Below are positions 29,597 to 41,288 of a stretch of 47,697 nucleotides of DNA, piece after piece. The DNA is taken from NCBI GenBank assembly GCA_947461705.1, contig CANHMF010000003.1, forward strand, positions 1-47,697, in the 5' to 3' direction. Each line of letters opens with the position of its first letter. Position 1 is the first letter of the stretch. The stretch is from Synechococcaceae cyanobacterium (lineage in GTDB: Bacteria; Cyanobacteriota; Cyanobacteriia; PCC-6307; Cyanobiaceae). The notes below the pieces were generated by a model. The model saw nothing but the letters and a program-made list of their open reading frames with translations, did no database searches and was not told the origin of the DNA. A program made the translations under genes and the position numbers.

Positions 29597-30787
29597 ATGC
29601 TCCAACCCGCTCCCCAGCGCGAGGGATCCGAGCCGGCCGCTGGCAGCAAGGGGGCGCTGGCCTCGTCCAGAACGGGTTGGCTGAAGCGCCGCCGGATCTG
29701 GGCTGGCGCCCTGGCCGCAGCCGTTGTGGTGGTGGGGGGCACCAGCCTGGTGGGGCAGCGCCGCTCAGCCCAGCAGCAAACCTCCCTGGCGGATTACACC
29801 GTGGTGGCCCGGCAAGGGGCCCTGCCGGGGGTGATCACCGCCAGCGGCGAGCTGGGCGCCTACCGCAGCGTGAACGTGAGCCCCAAACGCCAGGGAGTGC
29901 TGCAGGAGCTCTACGTGGAGGAGGGCGACGCCGTAGTGGCCGGCCAACCTATTGCCTTGATGGACAGCGGCGACCTACGCGATCGCCTGCAGGAACTGCA
30001 GGCCCTGGAGAATTCCACCAAGGCGCAGCTGGAGCGCAGCCGCAGCGAACTCGAACGCAACAAGGGCCTCTATAGCCAGAAGGCCATCAGCCAGAACGAC
30101 TACAGCCGGATTCGCAGCACCTATCTGGTGGACCTGGCAGCCATGCAAGCCGCCCAGCAACGGCTGGAACAGCGGGAGATCGAACGCAGCGAACTCACCG
30201 TTCGAGCGCCTTTCTCCGGGGTGATCACCTCCCGTTTCGCCGATCCCGGCGCCTTCGTGACTCCCACCACCTCGGCCAGCGCCAGCGCCGGGGCCAGCAG
30301 CTCCTCGATCGTGGAGCTGGCCCAGGGCCTCGAGGCCATTGCCAAGGTGCCCGAGAGCGACATTGGCCGCCTCAGGCTGGGGCAGCAAGCCAGCGTGCGG
30401 GTGGATGCCTTCCCAGACCGCCGCTTCGCCGCCCGAGTGCGCCAGATCGCTCCCCGGGCGGAAAAGCTGAACAACGTCACCTCCTTCGAGGTGAAGCTGC
30501 AACTGCTCAATCCGCCACCGGAACTGCGCATCGGCATGACCGCCGACATTGACTTCAACACCGGCCAACTGGCAGCCCGCACCCTGGTGCCCACGGTGGC
30601 GGTGGTCACCGAAGAAGGGCGGCCGGGGGTGTTGCTGGTGGGCCCCAAGAATCAACCCACCTTCCAGCCCGTCACCCTCGGCGCCAGCAGCGGCCGTGAC
30701 ACCCAAATCCTCGAAGGCCTCAAGCCTGGCGCTCGGGTGTTCATCGATCTCCCCCCCTGGGCCAAGAACAAGCGGGCCAAATCCTGA
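29597..30787 (+). CDS. Efflux RND/ABC periplasmic adaptor (HlyD/MFP family)
   Basis: VITASGELGAYRSVNVSPKRQGVLQELYVEEGDAVVAGQPIALMDSGDLRDRLQEL; N-terminal TM. Confidence 0.9.
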   Translation: MLQPAPQREGSEPAAGSKGALASSRTGWLKRRRIWAGALAAAVVVVGGTSLVGQRRSAQQQTSLADYTVVARQGALPGVITASGELGAYRSVNVSPKRQGVLQELYVEEGDAVVAGQPIALMDSGDLRDRLQELQALENSTKAQLERSRSELERNKGLYSQKAISQNDYSRIRSTYLVDLAAMQAAQQRLEQREIERSELTVRAPFSGVITSRFADPGAFVTPTTSASASAGASSSSIVELAQGLEAIAKVPESDIGRLRLGQQASVRVDAFPDRRFAARVRQIAPRAEKLNNVTSFEVKLQLLNPPPELRIGMTADIDFNTGQLAARTLVPTVAVVTEEGRPGVLLVGPKNQPTFQPVTLGASSGRDTQILEGLKPGARVFIDLPPWAKNKRAKS

Positions 30788-30806
30788 AGGAGCTCGGCCC
30801 CATGCC

Positions 30807-31934
30807 TTAAGGCTGGGAGCTGGGCTGCTGGAGGAAACGGCGACAGGATTCGAGAATGCGCGCGCTGGCCTGGCCATCGCCAAAGGGATTGTGGGCCCGG
30901 GCCATGGCCTCATAGGCCTCGCTGTTCTCCAACAACAGCGCTGTTTCACGCAGGATGTCGGCCGCATCGGTGCCAATCAGCTTGGCGGTGCCGGCATCGA
31001 CAGCCTCCGGGCGCTCCGTGGTGCGGCGCAGCACCAGCACCGGTTTGCCGAGGGCCGGCGCCTCCTCCTGCAATCCGCCGGAATCGGTGAGCAAAAGAGT
31101 GGCTCCGCGCATGGCCGCCACCAGACGGTCGTAATCGAGCGGCTCAGTGAGGAAGGCGCGCGGATGGTTGCCCAGCAGGGCCTGCAGCGGTTCTCGCACG
31201 GTGGGATTGCGGTGCAGAGGCAGCAGCAGCGCCGTGTCGGGGAAGCGATCAAGCACCTGCAGGAAGCCGCGGCCGATCTCCTGCAGGCGCTCCCCCCAGT
31301 TCTCGCGCCGGTGCACCGTGGCCAGGATCACGCGCTGCTTGTCGACATCGAGGCCGGGCAGTTCGAACGGCGGCGCCTTCTCAGCCATCAGCAGCAGCGC
31401 GTCGATCACGGTGTTGCCGGTGATGCACACCTCCCCCACCACGCCAGAGGCACGGCAGTTCGCCGCTGAGACCTCAGTGGGCGCAAAGTGCAGCTGCGCC
31501 AGCTGGGAGATCAGCCGCCGATTGGCCTCCTCCGGGTAGGGATCCAAGATGTTGTCGGTGCGAAGGCCCGCTTCCACGTGGCCCACCGGAATCTGCTCGT
31601 AGAAAGCCGCCAAAGCAGAGGCAAAGGCCGTGGTGGTGTCGCCCTGCACCAGCACCAGCTCCGGACGGAACTGCTCAAATTCCTCCTTCAGACCCTGCAG
31701 AGCGGAGCAGGTCACGTGGGTGAGGGTCTGCTTGGGGGCCATCAGGGCCAGGTCACGATCGGCCTTGAGGCCGAACAGCTCCATCACCTGGGCCACCATC
31801 TCCCGGTGCTGACCAGTGAGCACCACCCGGGTGTTGAAGTCGTCGGCCTGCTGGAAGGCCTGAATCACCGGCGCCAACTTGATCGCCTCGGGCCGGGTGC
31901 CCAGCACGATGCAGACGTTATGGGGCGTGGTCAA
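30807..31934 (-). CDS. wecB: UDP-N-acetylglucosamine 2-epimerase (non-hydrolysing)
   Basis: VCIVLGTRPEAIKLAPVIQAF; VLTGQHREMV; GHVEAGLRT; TDSGGLQEEAP. Confidence 0.96.
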   Translation of the reverse strand: MTTPHNVCIVLGTRPEAIKLAPVIQAFQQADDFNTRVVLTGQHREMVAQVMELFGLKADRDLALMAPKQTLTHVTCSALQGLKEEFEQFRPELVLVQGDTTTAFASALAAFYEQIPVGHVEAGLRTDNILDPYPEEANRRLISQLAQLHFAPTEVSAANCRASGVVGEVCITGNTVIDALLLMAEKAPPFELPGLDVDKQRVILATVHRRENWGERLQEIGRGFLQVLDRFPDTALLLPLHRNPTVREPLQALLGNHPRAFLTEPLDYDRLVAAMRGATLLLTDSGGLQEEAPALGKPVLVLRRTTERPEAVDAGTAKLIGTDAADILRETALLLENSEAYEAMARAHNPFGDGQASARILESCRRFLQQPSSQP

Positions 31935-32037
31935 AACAGTGCTGCATCCAGGCGGATCCTAAAGATGCCGCCCGCGTTGTAGGCACAGGTGGGCTTTTCG
32001 CCGCAATGCTGAGGGACGTAGTCCCCCGGCGGCGTCC

Positions 32038-33189
<1,152 letters not shown>

Positions 33190-33207
33190 GGGCCCGTTCG
33201 CCGGACC

Positions 33208-33390
33208 TCAATGGGCAGCGCTGAGGTCGCCGAACAGGCGCACCACCAACAGCACTCCGAGTCCGACGGACAGGCCGAGCATGGCCATCCGGCCGTTCCA
33301 GATCTCAGCCTGGGGGGTGAAGCCGCGCTTCCATTGGTTGATCTCTTCGGGCCCGGCCTCGACCGTGTCCCGGGATTGGGCGGTGGCCAT
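33208..33390 (-). CDS. hli: High-light-inducible (Hli/Scp) protein
   Basis: 60 aa; GFTPQAEIWNGRMAMLGLSVGLGVLLVVRL chlorophyll-binding helix. Confidence 0.92.
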   Translation of the reverse strand: MATAQSRDTVEAGPEEINQWKRGFTPQAEIWNGRMAMLGLSVGLGVLLVVRLFGDLSAAH

Positions 33391-33425
33391 TGCAACTGCC
33401 TTTGAGTCTCAGGAGCCTAGGGGGC

Positions 33426-34508
33426 TCAGAAGGGGGCCTGAGGCTCATAGAGCAGAACTGCCTCCTCGAGAGCCAAGCGCGGTGCCACCGCCAGCCGGCC
33501 ATCGCTGCGGCCGCCGGCCTGCAGCCGCTGTTCCGCCGCCACGCCAATCATGGCGGCGTTGTCGGTGCAGTAGGCCAGCGGGGCCACCCGCCACTCCAGA
33601 CCCAACGCAGCACAGCGCTGCGCCATGCACTCCCGCAGCCGCCGATTGGCCGCCACACCCCCCACCATCACCAGGGTGCCGAGGCCCTGATCACGGGCAC
33701 AGCGGGTGGTGCGCTCCACCAGCACATCCGCCACCACCTGCTCAAAGCTCGCGGCCACATCCGCCAGGGGGAAAGGTGCCGTGCCGCCAGGGCCACCGGC
33801 GGCCTGCTCCTCGGCCCTGAGCTGCGTCACCAGGCGCAGCACGGCCGTTTTCAGACCACTGAAGCTGAAGTCATAGGGATGAAAGCCCCCTTCGGGCCGC
33901 GACACACGCCCCTTGGGCAGGGCGAACCGCCGCGGATCGCCCCCCGCTGCCGCCTCCTGAATGGCGGGCCCGCCGGGATAGCCCAGCTGCAGCAGCCGGG
34001 CCACCTTGTCGAAGGCCTCGCCGGCGGCATCATCCCGGCTGCGGGCCAGGCGCCGGTAAGCCCCAGGACCATCCACCCGGATCATCTCCGTGTGGCCGCC
34101 GCTGACCAACAACACCAGATAGGGCCCCTCCGGCAGGGGGTCGCCCAGGTGCACCGAGCAGAGATGGCCTTCCAGATGGTGCACCCCCAAAAAGGGCTTG
34201 CCATGCAGCCGAGCCAGGCTCCGCCCCGTGATGGACCCCACCAACAGGGCTCCCACCAGGCCAGGAGCCGCAGTGGCGGCAATCGCATCGAGCTCGGCGT
34301 AGGCCACGCCGCTCTCGGCCATCACCTGCTCGATCAGGGCGGGAAGCGCTTCCACGTGCCGCCGCGAGGCGATCTCCGGCACCACGCCGCCAAAGCGGGC
34401 GTGCTCCTCCACCTGGGAGGCCACAGCGCTCGCCAGCACCCGCTGATCCCGCACCACCGCAGCCGCGGACTCGTCACAACTTGTTTCGAGGGCCAGCAGT
34501 GTGGGCAT
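33426..34508 (-). CDS. tsaD: tRNA N6-adenosine threonylcarbamoyltransferase
   Basis: [47 protein letters not shown]. Confidence 0.97.
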   Translation of the reverse strand: MPTLLALETSCDESAAAVVRDQRVLASAVASQVEEHARFGGVVPEIASRRHVEALPALIEQVMAESGVAYAELDAIAATAAPGLVGALLVGSITGRSLARLHGKPFLGVHHLEGHLCSVHLGDPLPEGPYLVLLVSGGHTEMIRVDGPGAYRRLARSRDDAAGEAFDKVARLLQLGYPGGPAIQEAAAGGDPRRFALPKGRVSRPEGGFHPYDFSFSGLKTAVLRLVTQLRAEEQAAGGPGGTAPFPLADVAASFEQVVADVLVERTTRCARDQGLGTLVMVGGVAANRRLRECMAQRCAALGLEWRVAPLAYCTDNAAMIGVAAEQRLQAGGRSDGRLAVAPRLALEEAVLLYEPQAPF

Positions 34509-34596
34509 CAGTTCTGGAGGGCTCCCTTACTGTCCGCAAGTGACATCCTGCCGTGCTGCAGGTGTCTACCCAGCACGCCATCCAGCACTGGACCCG

Positions 34597-35076
34597 ATGC
34601 GCCGCCTCTTTGCCGTTCTGATTTCTGCCCTGCTGATCTTCGGTTTTGCCCCTGTGGCCAAAGCCGATGTGGCAGGTCTCACTCCCTGCGCTGAGAGCGC
34701 CCGCTTCCAGCAGCGCGCCAGCGGAGCCACCACCGAGCAGGCCAAGGCCCGCTTCGAGATGTACAGCCAGGCCCTCTGTGGCGCCGACGGCCTGCCCCAC
34801 CTGATCGTGGACGGCCGGTGGAGCCACGCCGGCGAGTTCATGATCCCTGGCATCGCCTTCCTGTACATCGCAGGCTGCATCGGCTGGGCTGGTCGTAACT
34901 ATCTGAAGGCCATCCGCGGCCAGAAGGATGCTGCGATGAAGGAGATCCAGATCGATCTGCCTCTCGCCATCAAGAGCACCATTGCTGCTGCCACCTGGCC
35001 CCTCGCCGCCTTTGGTGAGCTCACCAGCGGCAAGTTGCTGGAGTCTGACGACAAGGTGACCGTGTCTCCCCGCTGA
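34597..35076 (+). CDS. psaF: Photosystem I reaction center subunit III (PsaF)
   Basis: [20 protein letters not shown]...[48 protein letters not shown]. Confidence 0.97.
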   Translation: MRRLFAVLISALLIFGFAPVAKADVAGLTPCAESARFQQRASGATTEQAKARFEMYSQALCGADGLPHLIVDGRWSHAGEFMIPGIAFLYIAGCIGWAGRNYLKAIRGQKDAAMKEIQIDLPLAIKSTIAAATWPLAAFGELTSGKLLESDDKVTVSPR

Positions 35077-35129
35077 ACGCGGCCCCTAAATCGCTCCTCA
35101 ATCAGGCCCTTCAACACAGCCTTTCCCCG

Positions 35130-35246
35130 ATGAAGAAGTTCCTCACCACAGCTCCGGTCTTCGCAGCCATCTGGTTCACCGTTACCGCTGGCATCCTGAT
35201 CGAATTCAACCGGTTCTTCCCTGATCTGCTGTTCCACCCGATGTGA
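35130..35246 (+). CDS. psaJ: Photosystem I reaction center subunit IX (PsaJ)
   Basis: 38-aa [38 protein letters not shown]. Confidence 0.97.
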   Translation: MKKFLTTAPVFAAIWFTVTAGILIEFNRFFPDLLFHPM

Positions 35247-35265
35247 GCGGCATCCACGATCATTG

Positions 35266-35291
35266 AGCGGCCCCCAATGGGCCGCTTTTTT
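35266..35291 (+). terminator. Intrinsic terminator of psaF-psaJ
   Basis: AGCGGCCC-CCAAT-GGGCCGCT followed by a T-run. Confidence 0.9.
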
Positions 35292-35319
35292 ATGGTCAGC
35301 CCGATCGAGCAACAACAGC

Positions 35320-35880
35320 TCAGCCGAGCTGCATCAGCTGCTCCAGCTCGGCCAGGGCCGTTTCGACATCGCCGTTCACCAGCACGGCGTCAAATTCCCG
35401 CTCGGCAGCCAGCTCCACGCGAGCCCGCTCCAAGCGCTTGGCAATGGCCTCCTCGCTGTCCGTACCGCGGCCGCGGATACGGCGCTCCAACTCCTCAAAG
35501 CTGGGGGGCTTGATGAAGATCTGAAAGCCGGCCGGGAAGCTCTGGCGCACCTGGCGAGCCCCCTCGAGTTCGATCTCGAGCAACACTGGGCGGCCAGAGG
35601 CCAACTGGGCCTCCACCGGTTGGCGCGGGGTGCCGTAGCAGTTGCCGGCGAACTCGGCCCACTCCAGCAAACCGCCCTGGGCCACGGTGGCCTCAAAGCC
35701 ATCGCGAGCCATGAAAAAGTAGTGCTCACCCTCCACTTCACCCGTGCGGGGCGCGCGGGTGGTGGCAGAGATGGAGAGCCAGATCTGGGGATGCCGCTGC
35801 AGCAGCGCCGTGACCAGGGTGCCCTTGCCCACCCCGCTGGGGCCGGTGATCAGAAAGAGCCTGCCGGCGGGGGCACCCAT
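35320..35880 (-). CDS. gmk: Guanylate kinase
   Basis: [27 protein letters not shown] start chosen; [24 protein letters not shown]. Confidence 0.95.
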   Translation of the reverse strand: MGAPAGRLFLITGPSGVGKGTLVTALLQRHPQIWLSISATTRAPRTGEVEGEHYFFMARDGFEATVAQGGLLEWAEFAGNCYGTPRQPVEAQLASGRPVLLEIELEGARQVRQSFPAGFQIFIKPPSFEELERRIRGRGTDSEEAIAKRLERARVELAAEREFDAVLVNGDVETALAELEQLMQLG

Positions 35881-35941
35881 CACTGCGTCAACCACGGGCC
35901 TGCAGAGTAGGAGCGCCCCTGGAGCCCATCCCATCACCGCC

Positions 35942-37642
35942 ATGGCCCCCCTGCCCCTCCAGGCCATGGATCTCACCACCCTGCGGGCGGTGCTGGCGGA
36001 ACTGGCGCCGCAGCTGGTGCCCAGCCGCTTCGAGAAAGCCCAGCAGGCCGATGCCCACACCCTGCAGCTCGGCTTTCGCAGCCTGGAGGGGCGCACATGG
36101 CTGGAACTCAGCTGGCAGGCCGAAGCCCCCAGGCTGTTCGCCATCCCTCCACCGCCCCGCGGTGGCGACGGCAGCACCCTGGCCCAGCAGTTGCAGCACG
36201 GCCTGGGGGGGCTGGCCCTGGTGGCACTGGAGCAACCGAGCTGGGAGCGGGTGGTGCAGCTGCAGTTCGCCCCACGGCCTGGCGAGGCCATCAGCCGCAC
36301 CCTGGTGGTGGAACTGATGGGCCGCCGCAGCAATCTCTTCCTGCTGGATCAGGATCGACGCGTCGTGGCGGCGGCCCGTCAGGTGCGGGAGCAGCAATCC
36401 AGGCTGCGGCCCATCGCCACCGGCGATGCCTACAGCCCACCGCCACCCCTGGCGGGCAAGCCTCCCAGCCGCGATGAATCCTTCGAGCACTGGCGGCAGG
36501 AGCTCCAGCTGCTGCCCCTACCCTTGAAACAGGCCCTGCAGGGGGCCTATCAAGGCATCAGCCCAGCCCTGGCGGTGCAACTGGCGGGCGACCGGCAGCC
36601 CGAGGCCACCGCCCTCCTGAACCAGCCGGTGGACGCCCTCACCCCGGAGCAGTGGCAGCAGCTTTGGCAGCGCTGGCAAACCTGGCTCGCAGCGCTGGAC
36701 CAGGGTCGTTTTCAGTTCAGCGCGGGCGAGGCCACGGCCTACAGCTGCTGGCAAGCGCGTGAGAGCCCTGGCGATCCCCTGGCCATCAACCAGGCTCTGG
36801 CGGACTACCACCGCCAGCAACTGGGACAACGGCGGCAGGGGCAACGGCGCCGGCAGCTGGATCAAAGGCTGCAGCAGGCCCTCAGCCGCGAGCAGCAGCA
36901 ACGGCAGCACCAACAGGCACTGCTGGATCAGGTGGAGAACAGTGAGGCCCTGCAGCGCCAGGCCGATGCCCTGCTGTGCCTGCAACAACCCAGCCGCGAG
37001 CAGGTGGCCGAGGCCCAGGCCCTCTACAAAAAAGCCCGCAAACTGCGGCGTTCCGTGGCCGCGATCACTCCGCGGCTCGAGCAGCACCAGCAGCGCATCG
37101 CCGAGCTGGAAGCGAGCCTGACTTACCTGGAGCAGCTGCCGCCCACCGCCAGCCTCGACGAGCTCACTGCCCTGGAACAGGACAGCGACCTGGTGCTCAA
37201 ACAGCGCTCCAAAGGTGCGGGGTCCCGCCAAGAGGTTCCGCGCCCGCTGGAAGCCCGCAGCCCCAGTGGGGTGCGCCTGCAAGTGGGTCGCAACCATCGC
37301 CAGAACGAGTGGATCAGCCTGCGCCAGGCCCGGCGCGGCGATCTCTGGTTCCATGCCCAGGAATGTCCCGGCAGCCACGTGGTGCTCAAGGGGTCCGAAG
37401 CACCCCTCAGCGAGGCCGACCTGCAGGCCGCCGCAGACCTGGCTGCCCACTTCAGTCGGGCCCGCGGCAACAGCCGGGTGGCCGTGGTGATGGTGCCGAC
37501 CGAGGATCTGCAACGCATTGCCGGGGCAGCGGCGGGCACCGTGCGCCACCGCGGTGGCACCGTGCTCTGGGCCGAACCGGCACGGGCGGCAGCCCTTCTG
37601 GAGCAGGCAGTCCCTAGCCTCGAGGGGGAGCCCGAGCCATGA
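35942..37642 (+). CDS. rqcH: NFACT / RqcH (Rqc2 homolog, fibronectin-binding A-like) protein
   Basis: [75 protein letters not shown]. Confidence 0.93.
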   Translation: MAPLPLQAMDLTTLRAVLAELAPQLVPSRFEKAQQADAHTLQLGFRSLEGRTWLELSWQAEAPRLFAIPPPPRGGDGSTLAQQLQHGLGGLALVALEQPSWERVVQLQFAPRPGEAISRTLVVELMGRRSNLFLLDQDRRVVAAARQVREQQSRLRPIATGDAYSPPPPLAGKPPSRDESFEHWRQELQLLPLPLKQALQGAYQGISPALAVQLAGDRQPEATALLNQPVDALTPEQWQQLWQRWQTWLAALDQGRFQFSAGEATAYSCWQARESPGDPLAINQALADYHRQQLGQRRQGQRRRQLDQRLQQALSREQQQRQHQQALLDQVENSEALQRQADALLCLQQPSREQVAEAQALYKKARKLRRSVAAITPRLEQHQQRIAELEASLTYLEQLPPTASLDELTALEQDSDLVLKQRSKGAGSRQEVPRPLEARSPSGVRLQVGRNHRQNEWISLRQARRGDLWFHAQECPGSHVVLKGSEAPLSEADLQAAADLAAHFSRARGNSRVAVVMVPTEDLQRIAGAAAGTVRHRGGTVLWAEPARAAALLEQAVPSLEGEPEP

Positions 37643-38415
37643 GCGAGAACGACACCCTGCCCGCGTCAGCACCACCACTGAGCGATCTCGGCAACGAGTT
37701 CCCGGGGGAGGTGGAGATGACCCTGGTGGATCACCTGGAGGAACTGCGCAGCCGCATCCTGCGCAGCCTGCTGGCGGTGGTGATCGGCGCGGCCGGTTGC
37801 CTCCTGCTGGTGCGCCCCCTGGTGCGGCTGCTGGAGGTGCCGGCCCATGGCATCCGATTTCTGCAGCTGGCCCCGGGTGAATTTCTGTTCGTGTCGCTCA
37901 AGGTGGCGGGCTACGCCGGCCTCACCCTGGCCCTCCCCTATGTGCTCTACGAAGGGCTGGCCTTTGTTCTGCCCGGCCTCACCCGCCGCGAACAACGCCT
38001 GGTGGCTCCAGCAGTAGCGGGCTCAGCGGTGCTGTTTGTGGCGGGCCTGGCCTTCGCCTGGTGGGCCCTGGTGCCCGCGGCCCTCAATTTCCTGGTGAGC
38101 TACGGCGCCGATGTGGTGGAGCCGATCTGGTCCATCGAGCGCTACCTGGATTTCGTGCTGCTGCTGATGGTGGCCACGGCCCTGGCTTTCCAGCTGCCGG
38201 TGCTGCAACTGCTGCTGGCAGCCCTGGGTGTGGTGCGCGCCCAGGCCATGCTCGGCGCCTGGCGCTGGGTGGTGGTGGCCTCGGCCCTGGCTGGAGCCGT
38301 GCTCACCCCGTCCACCGATCCGATCACCATGCTGCTGCTCACCGGGGCGATCACAGCCCTGTATTTGATTGGCGTGGGCCTGGCCACTCTGGTGCAGCGG
38401 CCCCAGGCGGCCTAG
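37639..38415 (+). CDS. tatC: Sec-independent protein translocase TatC
   Basis: EMTLVDHLEELRSRILRSLLAVVIGAAGC; six hydrophobic segments. Confidence 0.96.
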   Translation: MSENDTLPASAPPLSDLGNEFPGEVEMTLVDHLEELRSRILRSLLAVVIGAAGCLLLVRPLVRLLEVPAHGIRFLQLAPGEFLFVSLKVAGYAGLTLALPYVLYEGLAFVLPGLTRREQRLVAPAVAGSAVLFVAGLAFAWWALVPAALNFLVSYGADVVEPIWSIERYLDFVLLLMVATALAFQLPVLQLLLAALGVVRAQAMLGAWRWVVVASALAGAVLTPSTDPITMLLLTGAITALYLIGVGLATLVQRPQAA

Positions 38416-38753
38416 AGCAGAAACTCGCTGGCCCGGCCTTGCGGCAGCTCCAGCGGCAGGGTCATGGCCTTGCCAAGCCTGGGTTTATCGGTGGTGCTAT
38501 GGAGCCAGTGGCGCACCTGGGCGGCCACCCCCAGGCCATTGAGCGTGCCCACCAGCTCTTCCAACTTGGCCGTGTACTGCTCGGCATCCAGCGGGAACGA
38601 CTGCTGCTCCAGGTAGCCCCACATCACCTGCAGGTACAGACGCCCCCGCCTGGAAATGAGCTGCAGGTCGTAGGAGGCCTGCCAGCGACGCCGCAACAGC
38701 TCCAGCACTTCTGAGGCCGCCAGGGGGGCAGCGGGGAGGTCGGCGGGATCCAA
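38412..38753 (-). CDS. DUF3067 family protein
   Basis: [70 protein letters not shown]; start codon uncertain (TTG at 38753 proposed; ORF open to 38834). Confidence 0.75.
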   Translation of the reverse strand: MDPADLPAAPLAASEVLELLRRRWQASYDLQLISRRGRLYLQVMWGYLEQQSFPLDAEQYTAKLEELVGTLNGLGVAAQVRHWLHSTTDKPRLGKAMTLPLELPQGRASEFLL

Positions 38754-38838
38754 GGGTGTGGCAACGGGCGCGCAACAGCATGTTGCAGGGTCTCGGCAGA
38801 GCCCTGTTGGGCCAAGCCGTTCGGGGTTGGGCAAGGTT

Positions 38839-38844
38839 CATAAT
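38839..38844 (+). promoter_or_regulatory. Candidate -10 element CATAAT for petC-petA
   Basis: TATAAT-like hexamer about 40 bp upstream of petC ATG. Confidence 0.45.
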
Positions 38845-38881
38845 GGGCGCCACGTTGCAGTGGGCTCCCCAGCCGCCCCGT

Positions 38882-39430
38882 ATGACCCAGATCCCAGCGC
38901 CCTCGTCCAGCGGTGATGTTCCCGGAATGGGTCGTCGGCAGTTCATGAATCTGCTGACCTTCGGCACGGTCACCGGCGTGGCCCTGGGTGCCCTCTACCC
39001 GGTGGTGAACTACTTCATCCCCCCCAAAGCCGCCGGTGGTGGTGGTGGTGTGACCGCCAAGGATGAGCTGGGCAACAACGTCACCGCCAGCGGCTGGCTC
39101 AGCAGCCACAAGGAAGGCGACCGCAGCCTGGTTCAGGGCCTCAAGGGCGATCCCACCTATCTGATCGTCGAAGGCAGCGATGCCATCGGCAGTTATGGCA
39201 TCAACGCCATCTGCACCCACCTGGGCTGCGTGGTGCCCTGGAACGATGGGGCCAACAAGTTCATGTGCCCCTGCCACGGCTCCCAGTACGACGCCACCGG
39301 CAAGGTGGTGCGCGGTCCCGCCCCCCTCTCCCTGGCCCTGGCCCACGTCTCGGTGGAGAACGACAACGTGTTCCTGAGCCAGTGGACCGAAACCGATTTC
39401 CGCACCGGCGAGAAGCCCTGGTGGGCCTGA
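38882..39430 (+). CDS. petC: Cytochrome b6-f complex Rieske iron-sulfur subunit
   Basis: [17 protein letters not shown] (RR Tat-like anchor); CTHLGCVV and CPCHGSQYD. Confidence 0.98.
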   Translation: MTQIPAPSSSGDVPGMGRRQFMNLLTFGTVTGVALGALYPVVNYFIPPKAAGGGGGVTAKDELGNNVTASGWLSSHKEGDRSLVQGLKGDPTYLIVEGSDAIGSYGINAICTHLGCVVPWNDGANKFMCPCHGSQYDATGKVVRGPAPLSLALAHVSVENDNVFLSQWTETDFRTGEKPWWA

Positions 39431-39480
39431 TCTCCCCCGCGCTCGTCTCCCCCTTGCCCGCCCGCCTGCCCCAACGCCCC

Positions 39481-40413
39481 ATGCGTCGCTCCTTCTCCCT
39501 GCTGCTGAGTTCGCTCCTCGCCCTCGGCGCCCTGTTCGTGGCTCCCCAGGCCAGCTGGGCCTACCCCTTCTGGGCGCAGCAGAACTACGCCACCCCCCGG
39601 GAAGCCACCGGCAAGCTGGCCTGCGCCAACTGCCACCTGGCCAAGAAGCCCACCCAGGTGGAAGTGCCCCAGGCCGTCTTCCCCGACGAGGTGTTCAAGG
39701 TGGAGGTGAAGATCCCCTACGACACCGCTGTGCAGCAGGTAGCTGGTGATGGCAGTGCCACTGGGCTGAATGTGGGCGCCGTGGTGATGCTGCCCGATGG
39801 CTTCAAACTCGCACCGGCCGATCGGCTGAGCGACGAGCTCAAGGAGGAAACCGCCGGTGTCTACGTGACCCAGTGGAGCGACGACGACCCCAACATCCTG
39901 CTGGTGGGTCCCCTCCCCGGTGACCAGCACCAGACGATCACGTTCCCCATCCTCTCGCCCGATCCCGCCACCGACAGCAACATCCACTTCGGCAAGTACC
40001 AGCTGCACGTGGGCGGCAACCGTGGCCGCGGCCAGGTGTACCCCACTGGCGAGAAGAGCAACAACGGCGTGTTCAACGCCTCCGTGGCCGGCAGTGTGGA
40101 AGCGATCAACGCCGGTGAGAACGGCGGATCTGTGGTGGTGATCAAAACCGCCGACGGTACCAGCGTGAACGAGGCCATCCCCGCTGGCCCCACCGTGACT
40201 GCCAGTGTGGGACAAGCTGTGGTGGCTGGTGAAGCCCTCACCAACGATCCCAACGTGGGTGGATTCGGCCAGCTCGATGCCGAAGTGGTGCTCCAGAACC
40301 CTGTGCGGATCTACGGGATGCTGGCCTTCTTCGCCGCCGTTGCCCTGGCCCAGATCATGCTGGTGCTCAAGAAGAGGCAGGTGGAAAAGGTGCAGGCCGC
40401 CGAAGGCATCTGA
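39481..40413 (+). CDS. petA: Apocytochrome f
   Basis: [42 protein letters not shown]. Confidence 0.98.
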   Translation: MRRSFSLLLSSLLALGALFVAPQASWAYPFWAQQNYATPREATGKLACANCHLAKKPTQVEVPQAVFPDEVFKVEVKIPYDTAVQQVAGDGSATGLNVGAVVMLPDGFKLAPADRLSDELKEETAGVYVTQWSDDDPNILLVGPLPGDQHQTITFPILSPDPATDSNIHFGKYQLHVGGNRGRGQVYPTGEKSNNGVFNASVAGSVEAINAGENGGSVVVIKTADGTSVNEAIPAGPTVTASVGQAVVAGEALTNDPNVGGFGQLDAEVVLQNPVRIYGMLAFFAAVALAQIMLVLKKRQVEKVQAAEGI

Positions 40414-41288
40414 TGCATCTCGCTCTGTTCACCTCACCGGGGCCCTTGCTGTTTCAGCTGGGCCCTTTTTCTCTGCGCTGGTACGGCTTGCTGATCGCCG
40501 TTGCCGTGCTGCTGGGCCTGATGCTGGCTACGCGCCTGGGCAGGCAACGGGGCCTTGATCCGGCGATGATCGCCGACCTGTTGCCAATCCTGGTGCTGGC
40601 GGCCGTGATCGGTGCCCGCCTCTACTACGTGCTGTTCGAGTGGCGGCAATACCAGCTGAACTGGCTCGATGCCCTGGCGATCTGGAGGGGAGGCATTGCC
40701 ATCCACGGCGCCCTGCTTGGTGGCAGCCTGGCTGTGACCCTCTATTGCCGCTGGCGCAAGCTCGCCTTCTGGAACCTGCTCGATGTGCTGGTGCCATCCG
40801 TAGCCCTTGGCCAGGCCATCGGGCGCTGGGGCAACTTCTTCAACTCCGAAGCCTTCGGTCTTCCCACTGATCTGCCCTGGAAACTCAGCATCCCATTCGC
40901 CAATCGGCCCGTTCAGTTCCTGGATCAGACCACCTTCCACCCCACATTTCTCTATGAGTCGTTGTGGAATCTCGGGGTGGTGATCCTGCTGTTGGTGCTG
41001 TTCCAGCGGGGCCTGAAGGGCCAGATGAAGCTGCCGGCCGGAGCCCTGAGTTGCGTGTACCTGCTCGCTTACAGCAGCGGGCGCCTCTGGATTGAGGGGT
41101 TACGCATCGATCCCCTCTGTCTCGCCGGCGCACCTCCCTTCTGTGACGGTGGGTTGCGCATGGCACAGCTGGTGAGCCTGGTGCTGATGGCCGCCGCAGG
41201 ATTCGGCCTTTACTGGCTATATGTCCGTCAGCGGGCCCTACCCGATCCGAGCGGCATCAGCCTGCCTTCCTCCGGCTCCCCCACTTGA
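40413..41288 (+). CDS. lgt: Prolipoprotein diacylglyceryl transferase
   Basis: [28 protein letters not shown]; GAxx[17 protein letters not shown]. Confidence 0.97.
   Translation: MHLALFTSPGPLLFQLGPFSLRWYGLLIAVAVLLGLMLATRLGRQRGLDPAMIADLLPILVLAAVIGARLYYVLFEWRQYQLNWLDALAIWRGGIAIHGALLGGSLAVTLYCRWRKLAFWNLLDVLVPSVALGQAIGRWGNFFNSEAFGLPTDLPWKLSIPFANRPVQFLDQTTFHPTFLYESLWNLGVVILLLVLFQRGLKGQMKLPAGALSCVYLLAYSSGRLWIEGLRIDPLCLAGAPPFCDGGLRMAQLVSLVLMAAAGFGLYWLYVRQRALPDPSGISLPSSGSPT
40440..40470 (+). terminator. Terminator-like hairpin inside lgt codons ~10-20, just after petA
   Basis: GGGCCC-TT-GCTG-TTT-CAGC-T-GGGCCC followed by TTTTT. Confidence 0.75.

Noticed and set aside
33413-33427. GAGCC-N5-GGCTC hairpin between tsaD and hli
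   Set aside because: Only 5 bp and no T-run on the minus strand; too weak to call a terminator.
34501-34596. Upstream extension of the psaF ORF
   Set aside because: ATG at 34597 gives a proper PsaF signal peptide; upstream part covers the promoter/leader.
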